Below are positions 1 to 7,987 of a stretch of DNA of 64,000 nt, in pieces. The notes under the pieces are model-generated. The model did no database searches, was not told the origin of the DNA, and worked only from the letters and a program-made list of their open reading frames with translations. The stretch is taken from contig NZ_JABFAU010000013.1 in the NCBI RefSeq assembly GCF_017168335.1, positions 364,944 through 428,943 of the forward strand, written 5' to 3'. The translations under genes and the position numbers were made by a program. Position 1 is the stretch's first letter. The number at the start of each line of letters is the position of its first letter. The stretch is from Rhodococcus sp. KRD162 (GTDB lineage: Bacteria > Actinomycetota > Actinomycetes > Mycobacteriales > Mycobacteriaceae).

Positions 1-277
1 TGGGTGATGCTCGACGCCCTTCTGGGGCCGTCTCGAGCGCGTGGGTGGTTCCTGGACAATCGTCAAACTAATTGTGTTCAGAAAACAACCCTACGGACCA
101 GAAGATCATTCAAAACATACTTTGATTCACTTACTACCCACACTGCTATGAAGGATCACCGAACAAGCGCACCGCCTGACGCCGTGACCTGTTACTTGTC
201 ACATGCGCGTGGTGGGTGCACCGTTGATCAACCGCCCTCACTCGACCCGAAACGCCGAGAGCCCCCGAAACGCCGAG
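1..277. other. left edge without a recognised gene
   Basis: I see no convincing gene here. Bases 60-150 are noticeably richer in A and T than the rest and look like promoter DNA, perhaps for a gene lying left of the window on the minus strand. An open frame across the stretch has arginine- and proline-rich composition and no recognisable domain. Confidence 0.4.
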
Positions 278-284
278 AGCCCCC
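249..284. repeat. 18-bp tandem duplication
   Basis: Two adjacent copies of an 18-base unit (CGAAACGCCGAGAGCCCC) lie just before the GC-rich hairpin at the end of the MFS gene. The second copy supplies the left arm of that hairpin. It looks like a local slippage duplication. Confidence 0.6.
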
Positions 285-299
285 GACACCGCGGGGGCT
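278..299 (-). terminator. GC-rich hairpin after the MFS gene
   Basis: AGCCCCCG and CGGGGGCT form a perfect 8-bp inverted repeat around a 6-base loop, 24 bases past the stop of the minus-strand MFS gene. There is no clear U-tract, as is common for actinobacterial terminators. Confidence 0.55.
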
Positions 300-322
300 T
301 CGGGGGCTGTGTGGTACCGATG

Positions 323-1624
323 TCAGACGCTGAGGTCCTCGTCTCTGCGGTTGGCGATACGCGAGGTCGCCACGAAGGAGACACCCGCCAGGATCATCAG
401 GTAGATCGAGATCGACATCGAGGTGCCTGTTCCGTTGAACAGCGCCTCGGAGATGGTCGGCACGAAAGCCCCACCGAGCACGGTGCCGATCGCATAGCCG
501 ATGGACGCACCGCTGAAGCGCACTGCTGCGGGGAACATTTCGGCGTAGAGGGCCGGCTGGGGGCCGTACGACAGCCCGAGGCCGACGGCGAAGAGCCCTA
601 GGGCCACGTAGATCCAGTGCAACTCACCGGTATCGACGAGCAGGAAGAACGGTATGGCGCACAACACCATTGCCGCGTTTCCGGCGTTCATGATGGTGGT
701 ACGGGAGTGGCGATCGGACAGATGCGCGCCGAGCAGGGTGAAGATGCCCCAGACGACGGCCGCGAACAGACTGGCGACCAAGACGTCGACTCGGGCCAGC
801 CCGTGTTCGCGCGTCGAATACGCCACGATGAAGCCGCCGACGATGATGTAGCCGTTGCCGTTGGTGCCGATGAACGACAGCGCGGCGAGCATGACCTGCT
901 TCTTGTTGGTGCGCCACAGGGACCGGACGGGAGTGTGGTTGCGCTCCTTGCGTTCTGCGAGCTCCTTGAACACCGGCGTCTCTTCGACACGGCGTCTGAT
1001 GTAGAAGCCGACGAGGATCAGCACGAAGCTGATCAGGAACGGGATGCGCCAGCCCCAGGCCTCGAACTGTTCCTCGCTGAGCAACCCGGTGCACAGCGCC
1101 AGCGTTCCGACCGCGATGAGCATGCCGAGCGGAACACCCATTTGGGTTGCCGCACCATAGATTCCGCGCTTCCCCTTGGGAGCGTGCTCGACGGCCATCA
1201 ATGCCGCGCCACCCCACTCGCCGCCGGTCGAGAAGCCCTGCAGGATTCTCAGCAGGATCAGGATGATCGGGGCCCAGATCCCGATGGTCGCATAGGTGGG
1301 TAGCAGTCCCATGCCCACGGTGGCAGCGCCCATGATCGTCAAGGTTGCGATGAGCACCTTCTTGCGCCCGATCTTGTCACCGAAGTAGCCCGCGACGATG
1401 GCACCGAGGGGACGGAAGACGAAGCTGATACCGATGGTGACATAGGCGACCAACTGCCCGGACGACCCCATGGGCGCGAAGAACAATTGGGCGAAGATCA
1501 GCGACGCTGCCTGCGCGTAGATGAAGAAGTCGTACCACTCGACCGTGGTTCCCACCATGCTGGCCATCGCGGCACGGCGATGCTCGCGCGATACGCCGAT
1601 GGGCGTCTCGACCTGTGTTGACAT
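323..1624 (-). CDS. MFS metabolite:H+ symporter, probable phenylacetate permease
   Basis: A 433-residue transporter of the metabolite:H+ symporter branch of the major facilitator superfamily (ShiA/ProP-like), with about twelve membrane segments. The loop after TM2 carries the family's Asp/Arg-rich signature (GYFGDKIGRKK), and the region STGGEWGGAALM is typical of the branch. The open frame extends upstream to about 1993, but the added residues are not MFS-like, so I start at ATG 1624 (MSTQVETPIG). Substrate cannot be read from the sequence. A core PaaR-type operator lies about 130 bases upstream, the same element found in front of paaZ, paaJ and paaA, so uptake of phenylacetate or a close relative is my inference. 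It is divergent from the FAD oxidase gene. Confidence 0.88.
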   Translation of the reverse strand: MSTQVETPIGVSREHRRAAMASMVGTTVEWYDFFIYAQAASLIFAQLFFAPMGSSGQLVAYVTIGISFVFRPLGAIVAGYFGDKIGRKKVLIATLTIMGAATVGMGLLPTYATIGIWAPIILILLRILQGFSTGGEWGGAALMAVEHAPKGKRGIYGAATQMGVPLGMLIAVGTLALCTGLLSEEQFEAWGWRIPFLISFVLILVGFYIRRRVEETPVFKELAERKERNHTPVRSLWRTNKKQVMLAALSFIGTNGNGYIIVGGFIVAYSTREHGLARVDVLVASLFAAVVWGIFTLLGAHLSDRHSRTTIMNAGNAAMVLCAIPFFLLVDTGELHWIYVALGLFAVGLGLSYGPQPALYAEMFPAAVRFSGASIGYAIGTVLGGAFVPTISEALFNGTGTSMSISIYLMILAGVSFVATSRIANRRDEDLSV

Positions 1625-1752
1625 CGACTTGTCTCGTTTCGTTCGGGCTTCGGCGCTCAGTGCGCCGAGGGAGATGTTGACAGTGGTGCGGGACAGGGGT
1701 CCGACGTTTGAATACTCGGGAGTTTCGACGTCCGAAAAGCCGGAGGAAACGC

Positions 1753-1766
1753 ACCGTCCATTCGGT
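1753..1766 (-). promoter_or_regulatory. PaaR-type operator core A
   Basis: On the minus strand the sequence reads ACCGAATGGACGGT, matching ACCGAAYGNNCGGT shared with three other promoters in this window. It lies in the roughly 300-base gap between the divergent MFS and FAD oxidase genes and could control both. I saw nothing else notable in that gap. Confidence 0.7.
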
Positions 1767-1922
1767 CGGTAATCACTGTGACCGCCGCCACCGTCTTTGT
1801 CAAGGCGTAGACGGTCCGAGCAACGCGGCGAACACACTTCGTCGGAAACTACCGATCGATGCTCTCGAGTTCGTCGTAAACGACGCAGACACATCCAATG
1901 GTGCCTCGCCATACTCGAACTC

Positions 1923-3332
1923 ATGACTGCACCGAGGTCGACGCTCGTACTCGACTCACCGATCATGGACGAGCTGACGCGTGCACTGGGCAACGGTGCC
2001 GTGGTGACCGACCCGGACGTCCTGGCCGGCTACCGCCGCGACGCCGCGGCCCTGTGCGAGTCGACTCTCCCGCTGGCGGCAGTCCTGCCGACCACGGAGT
2101 CGGACGTACGAGCAATGATGAAAATCGCCTCGGCACATCGCATTCCCGTTGTGCCACAGGGTGCATTGACCGGTCTGGCCGGAGCCGCGAATGCCAGTGC
2201 CGGAGCCCTGGTCCTCAATACCCGGCGCATGAACAAGATCATCGAGCTCGATCCGGTCGATCGCATCGCCGTCGTACAACCCGGGGTCACCAACAAGGAA
2301 CTCAAAGACGCCGCCCGCCAGCATGGTCTGACGTACCTTCCCGATCCGTCCAGCTGGGAGACCTCGACCATCGGCGGCAACATCGCAACCAACGCCGGTG
2401 GCCTGTGCTGTGTGAAATACGGAGTCACAGCACGATTCGTGCGCGGACTACGCGTCGTACTCGCCGACGGCCGCGCCACCTTCCTCGGTCGACGAACCGT
2501 CAAAGGCGTAGCCGGCCTCTCGCTGGCCGAGCTGTTCGTCGGATCCGAGGGCACGCTCGGCATCATCACCGAAGCCACAGTGGGACTCGACTTTCCGGCC
2601 GCGACCCCCTTGACGATGGCAGCGACCTTCCCCTCGACGGCCGCAGCAGGAGAGGCAGTGGCCCGGATCCGGGCCGCGGGCATCACCCCGAGCTTGTTCG
2701 AGCTGTTGGATCGCACCACAGTTGCCGCGATCGACGCGTACGCGCGCATGGACTTCGGCACCGACGCCGCAGCCGTCCTGATAGCCCAATCCGATGCCGG
2801 CCCGGCCGCCGTGCGCGAGCTCGAAGAAATCGCCGCGCACTGCACCGAATCCGGTGCCGTGGACGTAGCAGTCGCCGAGGACGAGATGGAGTCCGAACAA
2901 CTCGTCCAAGCCCGTCGATTGGCGTACCCGGCACTAGAACGCCTCGGCTCGCCGCTGGTCGACGATGTGTCCGTTCCCATCTCGCATCTCGCCTCGATGA
3001 TCGACGAGGTGGGGCGGATTGCCGAACGCCTCGGTCTCGTCATCGGTGTCGTCGGTCACGCGGGAGACGGCAACATTCATCCCACCGTGATCGTCGACCC
3101 AGCGGATCCGGCCTCGTCGGCGGACGCCGGCCAGGCGTTCGACGAGATCGCAGCCTTCGCCCTCGCACTCGGCGGGACCATCACCGGTGAGCACGGCGTC
3201 GGCCTACTCAAACGCGATCTCCTCGAGAGAGAACTCGATTCCGTTGCCGCGGAACTACAACGCGGGATCAAGGAGCTACTGGATCCGCACTACCTGCTCA
3301 ATCCTGGAAAGATGCTCACCGCGCGGTCCTGA
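1923..3332 (+). CDS. FAD-binding oxidase, GlcD/D-2-hydroxyacid dehydrogenase type
   Basis: A 469-residue flavoprotein of the vanillyl-alcohol oxidase fold. The PCMH-type FAD domain spans about residues 35-215, with PQGALTGLAGAA near 77, STIGGNIATNAGG near 146 and GSEGTLGIITEATVGL near 206. The FAD-oxidase C-terminal domain follows, with HAGDGNIHP near 379 and GEHGVGLLKRD near 420, both typical of D-lactate, glycolate and D-2-hydroxyglutarate dehydrogenases. I chose ATG 1923; an ATG at 1965 is possible. Substrate is unknown. Because it shares a control region with the putative phenylacetate permease, an aromatic 2-hydroxyacid such as mandelate or phenyllactate is a guess. Its 3' end overlaps the convergent PucR gene by 17 bases. 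Confidence 0.85.
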   Translation: MTAPRSTLVLDSPIMDELTRALGNGAVVTDPDVLAGYRRDAAALCESTLPLAAVLPTTESDVRAMMKIASAHRIPVVPQGALTGLAGAANASAGALVLNTRRMNKIIELDPVDRIAVVQPGVTNKELKDAARQHGLTYLPDPSSWETSTIGGNIATNAGGLCCVKYGVTARFVRGLRVVLADGRATFLGRRTVKGVAGLSLAELFVGSEGTLGIITEATVGLDFPAATPLTMAATFPSTAAAGEAVARIRAAGITPSLFELLDRTTVAAIDAYARMDFGTDAAAVLIAQSDAGPAAVRELEEIAAHCTESGAVDVAVAEDEMESEQLVQARRLAYPALERLGSPLVDDVSVPISHLASMIDEVGRIAERLGLVIGVVGHAGDGNIHPTVIVDPADPASSADAGQAFDEIAAFALALGGTITGEHGVGLLKRDLLERELDSVAAELQRGIKELLDPHYLLNPGKMLTARS

Positions 3333-4425
3333 GCCGCAGCGACAACCACACCAGCAACCGGGTGTCCGCATCGTCGAGATCGAGCCCGAACAGCTCCTTG
3401 GTACGCCGCAGCCGATAGCGGAAAGTATTGGGGTGCAGATACAGTGACGCAGCGGCAGCGGCGACATTGGATTCGTGCGTCAACAGCGCCAACACCGTTG
3501 CGGCGTACTCGGTACCCTCAGACGCATCGCAGGCAAGCAACCGCTCCACCGCAGGCAACGCCAGTGCCACGTCCGAGAGCGCACCGCGGGCCCGCCGCAA
3601 GGTGACCGGAACCCGGCTGCATTCGAAAGTCGTTGTCTGCGCGCCATCCTCGATCACGTCGAGTGTCCAGTGTGCGTGACTGCGCGCCGCCGACGGTCTG
3701 TCCTGCGGCCCGCCGATCGCACAGGTCACGGACACACCGAAGGCCGCCGACGCCCGTCGTCGAACCTCCTCCGCCTCCGCGGCGAAGGCACGGTCGTCCT
3801 CCGATTCCAGCACCAGGAACACTCTGCCGTCCTCGACCAGGCACCCCGAGTCCGTGGCAGTGCCGAACGTGAGTTCCAACAGACCGGCAAGTTGCACCAG
3901 AAGTGCCTGCGGCTGTGGCGAATCCACCCTCGCAGCCAGCACCAGGTAGCGAGCGCCGGGCGCAGTGACGACCTCGGGATCGGTCAACAGAGCGCGCACC
4001 CGTGGGTTGTCGGCACCGTCCCGATGATGCCGGGCCAGCAACGGAACTGCGGCGGCTGCCGCACGAGTCAACGCCGCCACCGACCGCGGATCGGGTGGGC
4101 CGGGGCCGACACCGGACGCGATGCTCCAGATCGAGCCGAGGTAGTCACCGTCCGAGGAAACGGCGATCGCCAGACGCGGCAGCACCCCGGGAATGTCGAC
4201 CGCATGCACCGTCGAGCTTCGTCGGAAGTCCGGATCGATGTGGTGCACCATGTATTCGGCCGGGACCTGTTTGCCCAGGATGCCGTCGCGTCGCACATCG
4301 TCGATCGGCTGTCCAGGAACGGACGAGTACGCCACCACGTAGCCCCGAGGGTCCATCACCGCCACAGCGCCGCCCGCAGCCGTGGCGGTCGCATCCGCCA
4401 GAGCCGAGAGGTCCGAGGTCGTCAC
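3316..4425 (-). CDS. PucR/CdaR-family transcriptional regulator
   Basis: A 369-residue regulator with a GTG start. The first 140 residues look like a sensory PAS/GAF-type domain (AVMDPRGYVVAYSSVPGQ near 23). The C-terminal end (about 310-360) is the PucR-type helix-turn-helix, with the typical VAAAAASLYLHPNTFRYRL and a closing leucine-rich helix. Family members such as PucR and CdaR are usually activators of catabolic operons. It lies 30 bases after paaI on the same strand and so may be co-transcribed with paaZ-ethD-paaI, which suggests a role in aromatic-acid control. The inducer is unknown. Confidence 0.85.
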   Translation of the reverse strand: MTTSDLSALADATATAAGGAVAVMDPRGYVVAYSSVPGQPIDDVRRDGILGKQVPAEYMVHHIDPDFRRSSTVHAVDIPGVLPRLAIAVSSDGDYLGSIWSIASGVGPGPPDPRSVAALTRAAAAAVPLLARHHRDGADNPRVRALLTDPEVVTAPGARYLVLAARVDSPQPQALLVQLAGLLELTFGTATDSGCLVEDGRVFLVLESEDDRAFAAEAEEVRRRASAAFGVSVTCAIGGPQDRPSAARSHAHWTLDVIEDGAQTTTFECSRVPVTLRRARGALSDVALALPAVERLLACDASEGTEYAATVLALLTHESNVAAAAASLYLHPNTFRYRLRRTKELFGLDLDDADTRLLVWLSLRLRTAR

Positions 4426-4455
4426 CGGTTCACCGTACTTCCGCGCGCTGGCCCG

Positions 4456-4851
4456 CTAACGCGCAATCGTGCGACTATCGCCCCGAAACTCGGCGATCTG
4501 CTCGCCCCGGCACGTGATCGACACGTCGTAGATGCCGTTGCGTCCGAACCGGGCGCGCTCGACGGCATCCGCGATCAGCACGTCGCCGGTCTTCGTCGGC
4601 CGGAGGTAGCGGATATCGCAGCGTGCCGCCACGGCCGAGTCCTCGTGCGAATTGCATGCCATCGCAAAAGTCGTGTCTGCCAACAGGAAAACGTAACCAC
4701 CGTGGGTGATGGCGTAACCGTTGACCATGTCCTCGGTCACGACCATCGACATTCTCGCGTGCCCCGGTGACAGCTCGATCAGTTCGATACCGAGCTTGCG
4801 CGACGCGGCATCGACCTCGAACATCGCTCGTGCGATCGCCGAATCGGTCAT
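4456..4851 (-). CDS. paaI: PaaI hotdog-fold phenylacetyl-CoA thioesterase
   Basis: A 131-residue hotdog thioesterase. The signature HGGYVFLLADTTFAMACN covers residues 50-67, with the catalytic-region His50-Gly-Gly and Asp59 at the positions usual for PaaI. PaaI hydrolyses phenylacetyl-CoA and hydroxylated or epoxidised CoA esters. It rescues CoA when the pathway stalls and limits build-up of the toxic epoxide. The start overlaps the EthD gene stop in an ATGA, so it is the third gene of the paaZ operon. Confidence 0.92.
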   Translation of the reverse strand: MTDSAIARAMFEVDAASRKLGIELIELSPGHARMSMVVTEDMVNGYAITHGGYVFLLADTTFAMACNSHEDSAVAARCDIRYLRPTKTGDVLIADAVERARFGRNGIYDVSITCRGEQIAEFRGDSRTIAR

Positions 4852-5165
4852 GGCTGCAACACCGATCGCTCGTGCTGGGTGAACATCGTGACGCCGCCGG
4901 AGGCGAAGTTACGCAGGTCCTTGCCTGCGGCCTTCATCTCGGGCGAAGCCAATCCGATCTGCAGTGATGCCTCGTCCTCGAAGTACAGGCTGGCGATCGC
5001 GTAGTACGGCGGTGATGAGTCGTCGAGTGAGTCGAGAGTGCCCCAGGTGAAATCGATCAGACCGGGCACGGCACGCGCGAGTGGTACGTGCACCTCGGAA
5101 TAGTGCTGATCGAATGCGGCCGTGTCCTCTGGCAACCCGTAACAGACGGCTACTCGGATACTCAT
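4848..5165 (-). CDS. EthD-domain protein
   Basis: A 105-residue dimeric alpha/beta-barrel (ferredoxin-like) protein of the EthD family, recognisable from IRVAVCYGLPEDTAAFDQHY, the HVPLARAVPGL helix and the PPYYAIASLYFEDEASLQ strand. EthD-type proteins help ether or alkyl-aromatic degradation, and others are small isomerases or monooxygenases of unknown role. It is translationally coupled on both sides: its ATG overlaps the paaZ stop and its TGA overlaps the paaI start. It may act on a phenylacetate intermediate, but no function can be read directly. A longer frame upstream is only paaZ sequence in another frame. Confidence 0.85.
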   Translation of the reverse strand: MSIRVAVCYGLPEDTAAFDQHYSEVHVPLARAVPGLIDFTWGTLDSLDDSSPPYYAIASLYFEDEASLQIGLASPEMKAAGKDLRNFASGGVTMFTQHERSVLQP

Positions 5166-7189
5166 GACGCAGCCTCGGGCTTGGCCACGAGAGTCAACAC
5201 GTCGTAGGTGGCGACCGGTTCGTCGTTCTGGTTCACAACCACTGCGTCCCAACGCACTTCACCGTAGTCGGCGCTCTGTCTCGGCGTGATCAGCTTCGCG
5301 GTCAACGTGACGGTCAGCGAATCCTCGGCCTTGACCGGCGTCAGGAAGCGCAGGCTGTCGACTCCGAAGTTCGCCAGAACAGGGCCCGGTGCCGGGTCGA
5401 CGAACAGCCCTGCGGCCAGGGAGACCACCAGGTAGCCGTGTGCGACGATGCCGCCGAACAGTGGGTTTGCGGCCGCTGCTTCCGGATCGGTGTGCGCATA
5501 GAAGGTGTCGCCGGTGAACTCCGCGAAGTGATCGATATCGGCACGAGTGACCTGCCGCGGCCCACCGACGATGGTGTCGCCGATCTTCAGCTCGCCGAGG
5601 TTCTTGCGGAATGGATGGACATCTCCGGTGATGCGCGCGGAGCCCGCCACCCACTTGTTGCCCACGGCCGTCAGTACGTCCGGTGTTCCCTGAACGGCGG
5701 TGCGTTGCATGTGATGCAGAACGCCGCGGATGCCACCGAGTTCCTCGCCGCCGCCTGCCCGTCCCGGCCCTCCGTGCACCAGCACGGGAAGGGGCGATCC
5801 GTGACCGGTGGATTCCTTGGCGTTCTCGGCGTTGAGCACCAGGATTCGGCCGTGGTACGGCGCGCAGCCCAGGACGATCTCGCGGGCGAGCGCCGAGTCC
5901 TTGGTCACCACGGACGCAACCAGTGAACCCTTGCCGCGGGCAACGAGATCGAACAGCTCTGCGGTGTCGTCGTAGCCGATGATGGTGGAGACGGGGCCGA
6001 AGGCCTCGATGTCGTGTGGTTCGTTCGCAGCCTTGTCGCCTGCCTTCAGTAGAACCGGTGCCATGAACGCCCCGGCTCTCTGGTCGACCGACTCGGGGTC
6101 ACCGAAGACCACCGAAGCGGACTTGGTCAGTCCACGAATGGATTTGAGCACCTCGTCGCGTTGCTCGATGCTCGCCAACGCGCCCATCGTGACGCCATCG
6201 TCGTTCGGATCACCGACGACGACCTTCTCCAGCTTCGCCGTCAGCGCCTCGATGACCTGCTCCACGGAGTTCTGCGGCACCAGGACGCGTCGGATCGCCG
6301 TGCACTTCTGACCCGCCTTGGACGTCATCTCGGTGAAGACGCCTTTGACGAACAGCTCGAACTCCGGGTCGCTCGGTGCCACATCGGAACCCAGGATCGA
6401 TGCGTTGAGTGAATCCGCCTCCGCAGTGAAATGCACGCCGTCGCCCACCACCGCAGGGTGCGAGCGCAGCATTGCCGCTGTATCGGCCGATCCGGTGAAC
6501 GCCACCGAGTCCTGGCCCCCGAGATGATCGAGCACATCGCGGGCGCTCCCGCAGATCAGTTGCAGCGAGCCTTCGGGCAACAGTCCCGACTCGATGATCC
6601 GGCGGAACACCAACTCGGTCAGATACGCAGTTTGGCTGGCAGGCTTGATGATCGACGGAACTCCGGCGATGAACGCGGGGGCCAGCTTCTCGAGGAAGCC
6701 CCACACGGGGAAGTTGAAGGCGTTGATCTGTACGGCGACGCCGCGGCGTGAGGTGTAGATGTGCTGACCGAGGAACGTCCCCTTCTTGCCGAGAGGTTCG
6801 ATTGCGCCGTCGAGATAGACCGTGTCGTTGGGGAGTTCGCGCCGGGCCTTGCTCGCATAGCTCAACACGGTGCCGAAGCCGCCGTCGATGTCGACGCCGG
6901 AATCGCGCGCGGTGGCTCCGGTGTGCCGGGACAGTTGGTAGAACTCCTCTTTGCCTGCCATCAGCGTCAGGCCCACCTGTTTGAGCAGCGCTGCGCGTTC
7001 GTGGAACGTCAGTGCGGCAAGCGCCGAACCGCCGACGGTTCTGGCGTAGTCGATCATGCCCGCCACGTCGAGCCCACTGGATGACACCCGGGCGATCTCG
7101 CTGCCGTCGACGGCGCTCAGCAGTGGCACTCCGTCGTCGGTCGCGGAGTACCACGTGCCCTGGGCATAGCTCTCCAGAAGTCTGCTCAC
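5162..7189 (-). CDS. paaZ: PaaZ bifunctional oxepin-CoA hydrolase / 3-oxo-5,6-dehydrosuberyl-CoA semialdehyde dehydrogenase
   Basis: A 675-residue fusion that opens the ring of oxepin-CoA and oxidises the resulting aldehyde. Residues 1 to about 510 are an NADP-type aldehyde dehydrogenase with the catalytic Cys296 in AGQKCTAIRRV. Residues about 530-670 are a MaoC-type (R)-hydratase, with GDTFYAHTDPEAA near 557 and GGIVAHGYLV just after. Length and order match the family. It heads the operon paaZ-ethD-paaI, and a PaaR-type operator lies 15-28 bases upstream of its start, close enough to block initiation. Confidence 0.95.
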   Translation of the reverse strand: MSRLLESYAQGTWYSATDDGVPLLSAVDGSEIARVSSSGLDVAGMIDYARTVGGSALAALTFHERAALLKQVGLTLMAGKEEFYQLSRHTGATARDSGVDIDGGFGTVLSYASKARRELPNDTVYLDGAIEPLGKKGTFLGQHIYTSRRGVAVQINAFNFPVWGFLEKLAPAFIAGVPSIIKPASQTAYLTELVFRRIIESGLLPEGSLQLICGSARDVLDHLGGQDSVAFTGSADTAAMLRSHPAVVGDGVHFTAEADSLNASILGSDVAPSDPEFELFVKGVFTEMTSKAGQKCTAIRRVLVPQNSVEQVIEALTAKLEKVVVGDPNDDGVTMGALASIEQRDEVLKSIRGLTKSASVVFGDPESVDQRAGAFMAPVLLKAGDKAANEPHDIEAFGPVSTIIGYDDTAELFDLVARGKGSLVASVVTKDSALAREIVLGCAPYHGRILVLNAENAKESTGHGSPLPVLVHGGPGRAGGGEELGGIRGVLHHMQRTAVQGTPDVLTAVGNKWVAGSARITGDVHPFRKNLGELKIGDTIVGGPRQVTRADIDHFAEFTGDTFYAHTDPEAAAANPLFGGIVAHGYLVVSLAAGLFVDPAPGPVLANFGVDSLRFLTPVKAEDSLTVTLTAKLITPRQSADYGEVRWDAVVVNQNDEPVATYDVLTLVAKPEAAS

Positions 7190-7203
7190 AACGCCTCCAT
7201 ATC

Positions 7204-7217
7204 ACCGTACGTTCGGT
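7204..7217 (-). promoter_or_regulatory. PaaR-type operator core B
   Basis: On the minus strand it reads ACCGAACGTACGGT, preceded by a further ACCG that makes a longer partial palindrome. It sits in the short gap between the paaZ start and the stop of the TetR gene, where it would control paaZ. Confidence 0.75.
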
Positions 7218-7265
7218 CGGTAATTACCATCGTCGCCGGAGGCCGAGATGTCAAGACTCACTCTT

Positions 7266-7877
7266 CTAGGTTCGGCGCAGACCGTCGAAGGTCAGCGCAA
7301 CCACGGCGTCGGCCAATTCCTCGACGGATCCGCCGGTACGCGGGCGATACCACTCGATCAGCGAGTTGACCGTGCCGAAGACCAGCTTGGAGGCCAGTGC
7401 CGGATCGACGCCGGGGCGGAGATCGCCTTCCTCGGCTGCAGCCACCACCAGGCCGGTGACGAAGGAATCGAACTCGCGCCTGCGAGCGAGTGCCCGCCGC
7501 TCGACGTCGGTGTTGCCCCGCACGCGAAGCAGCAGCGTCACGTAGGGCAGCTCGGCGCACAGGATGTCCACGCTTCGTCGCACCAGGTATTCGAGTCGGT
7601 CGATGTATCGCCCGGTCGTGGCCCGATCCTCGGTCGTCACGGCGAACAGCGCATTGAGCGCACGCGAGAGCGCGAGTTCGAGCAGCTCCGACTTGCCGGA
7701 GACGTGGTGGTAGATCGAGGACTTGGTGATGCCGAGCCGCTTGGCCAGAACCTCCATGCTGGTGCCGTCGTATCCACGGTCGTTGAAGACCTTGACCGCC
7801 ACTGCCAAGAGAGAATCCAGGTCGTATCCCGGTCGCCCTGGTTGTCCGGTCTTGCGCGGCGCGCGTGCGGTTGTCAT
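7266..7877 (-). CDS. paaR: TetR-family regulator, probable PaaR repressor
   Basis: A 203-residue TetR regulator. The helix-turn-helix (about 22-65) contains LLAVAVKVFNDRGYDGTSMEVLAKR and LGITKSSIYHHVSGKSELL. The rest is the helical ligand-binding domain. I start at ATG 7877 (MTTARAPRKTG), since the upstream extension is not TetR-like. Placed between paaZ and divergent paaJ, and closest to the shared operator cores, it is the natural candidate for the phenylacetyl-CoA-responsive repressor of the paa genes, as in other actinobacteria and beta-proteobacteria. The gene name follows from position, not from direct proof. Confidence 0.82.
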   Translation of the reverse strand: MTTARAPRKTGQPGRPGYDLDSLLAVAVKVFNDRGYDGTSMEVLAKRLGITKSSIYHHVSGKSELLELALSRALNALFAVTTEDRATTGRYIDRLEYLVRRSVDILCAELPYVTLLLRVRGNTDVERRALARRREFDSFVTGLVVAAAEEGDLRPGVDPALASKLVFGTVNSLIEWYRPRTGGSVEELADAVVALTFDGLRRT

Positions 7878-7940
7878 TGCCACATCTTCGCAGTCGACGG
7901 CCGAATCCACAGCACCGCGCGCGGCAGGTCTTGCCAAACG

Positions 7941-7954
7941 ACCGAATGTTCGGT
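7941..7954 (+). promoter_or_regulatory. PaaR-type operator core C
   Basis: ACCGAATGTTCGGT is an exact inverted repeat of ACCGAA around two bases. It lies 34 bases before the paaJ start and 64 bases from the divergent TetR start, so it could control both and autoregulate the repressor. Confidence 0.78.
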
Positions 7955-7987
7955 TACTAATGACACAACGATACGAAGGAGTCACCA

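Noticed and set aside
249-284. Possible CRISPR or short repeat array
   Set aside because: Only two adjacent copies without spacers; it is a local duplication beside a terminator.
4-333. 109-codon frame at the left edge
   Set aside because: It runs through the terminator hairpin and repeat and has no recognisable features.
2030-3043. 337-codon minus-strand frame, Ser/Ala/Arg-rich
   Set aside because: Shadow of the FAD oxidase gene; low-complexity composition.
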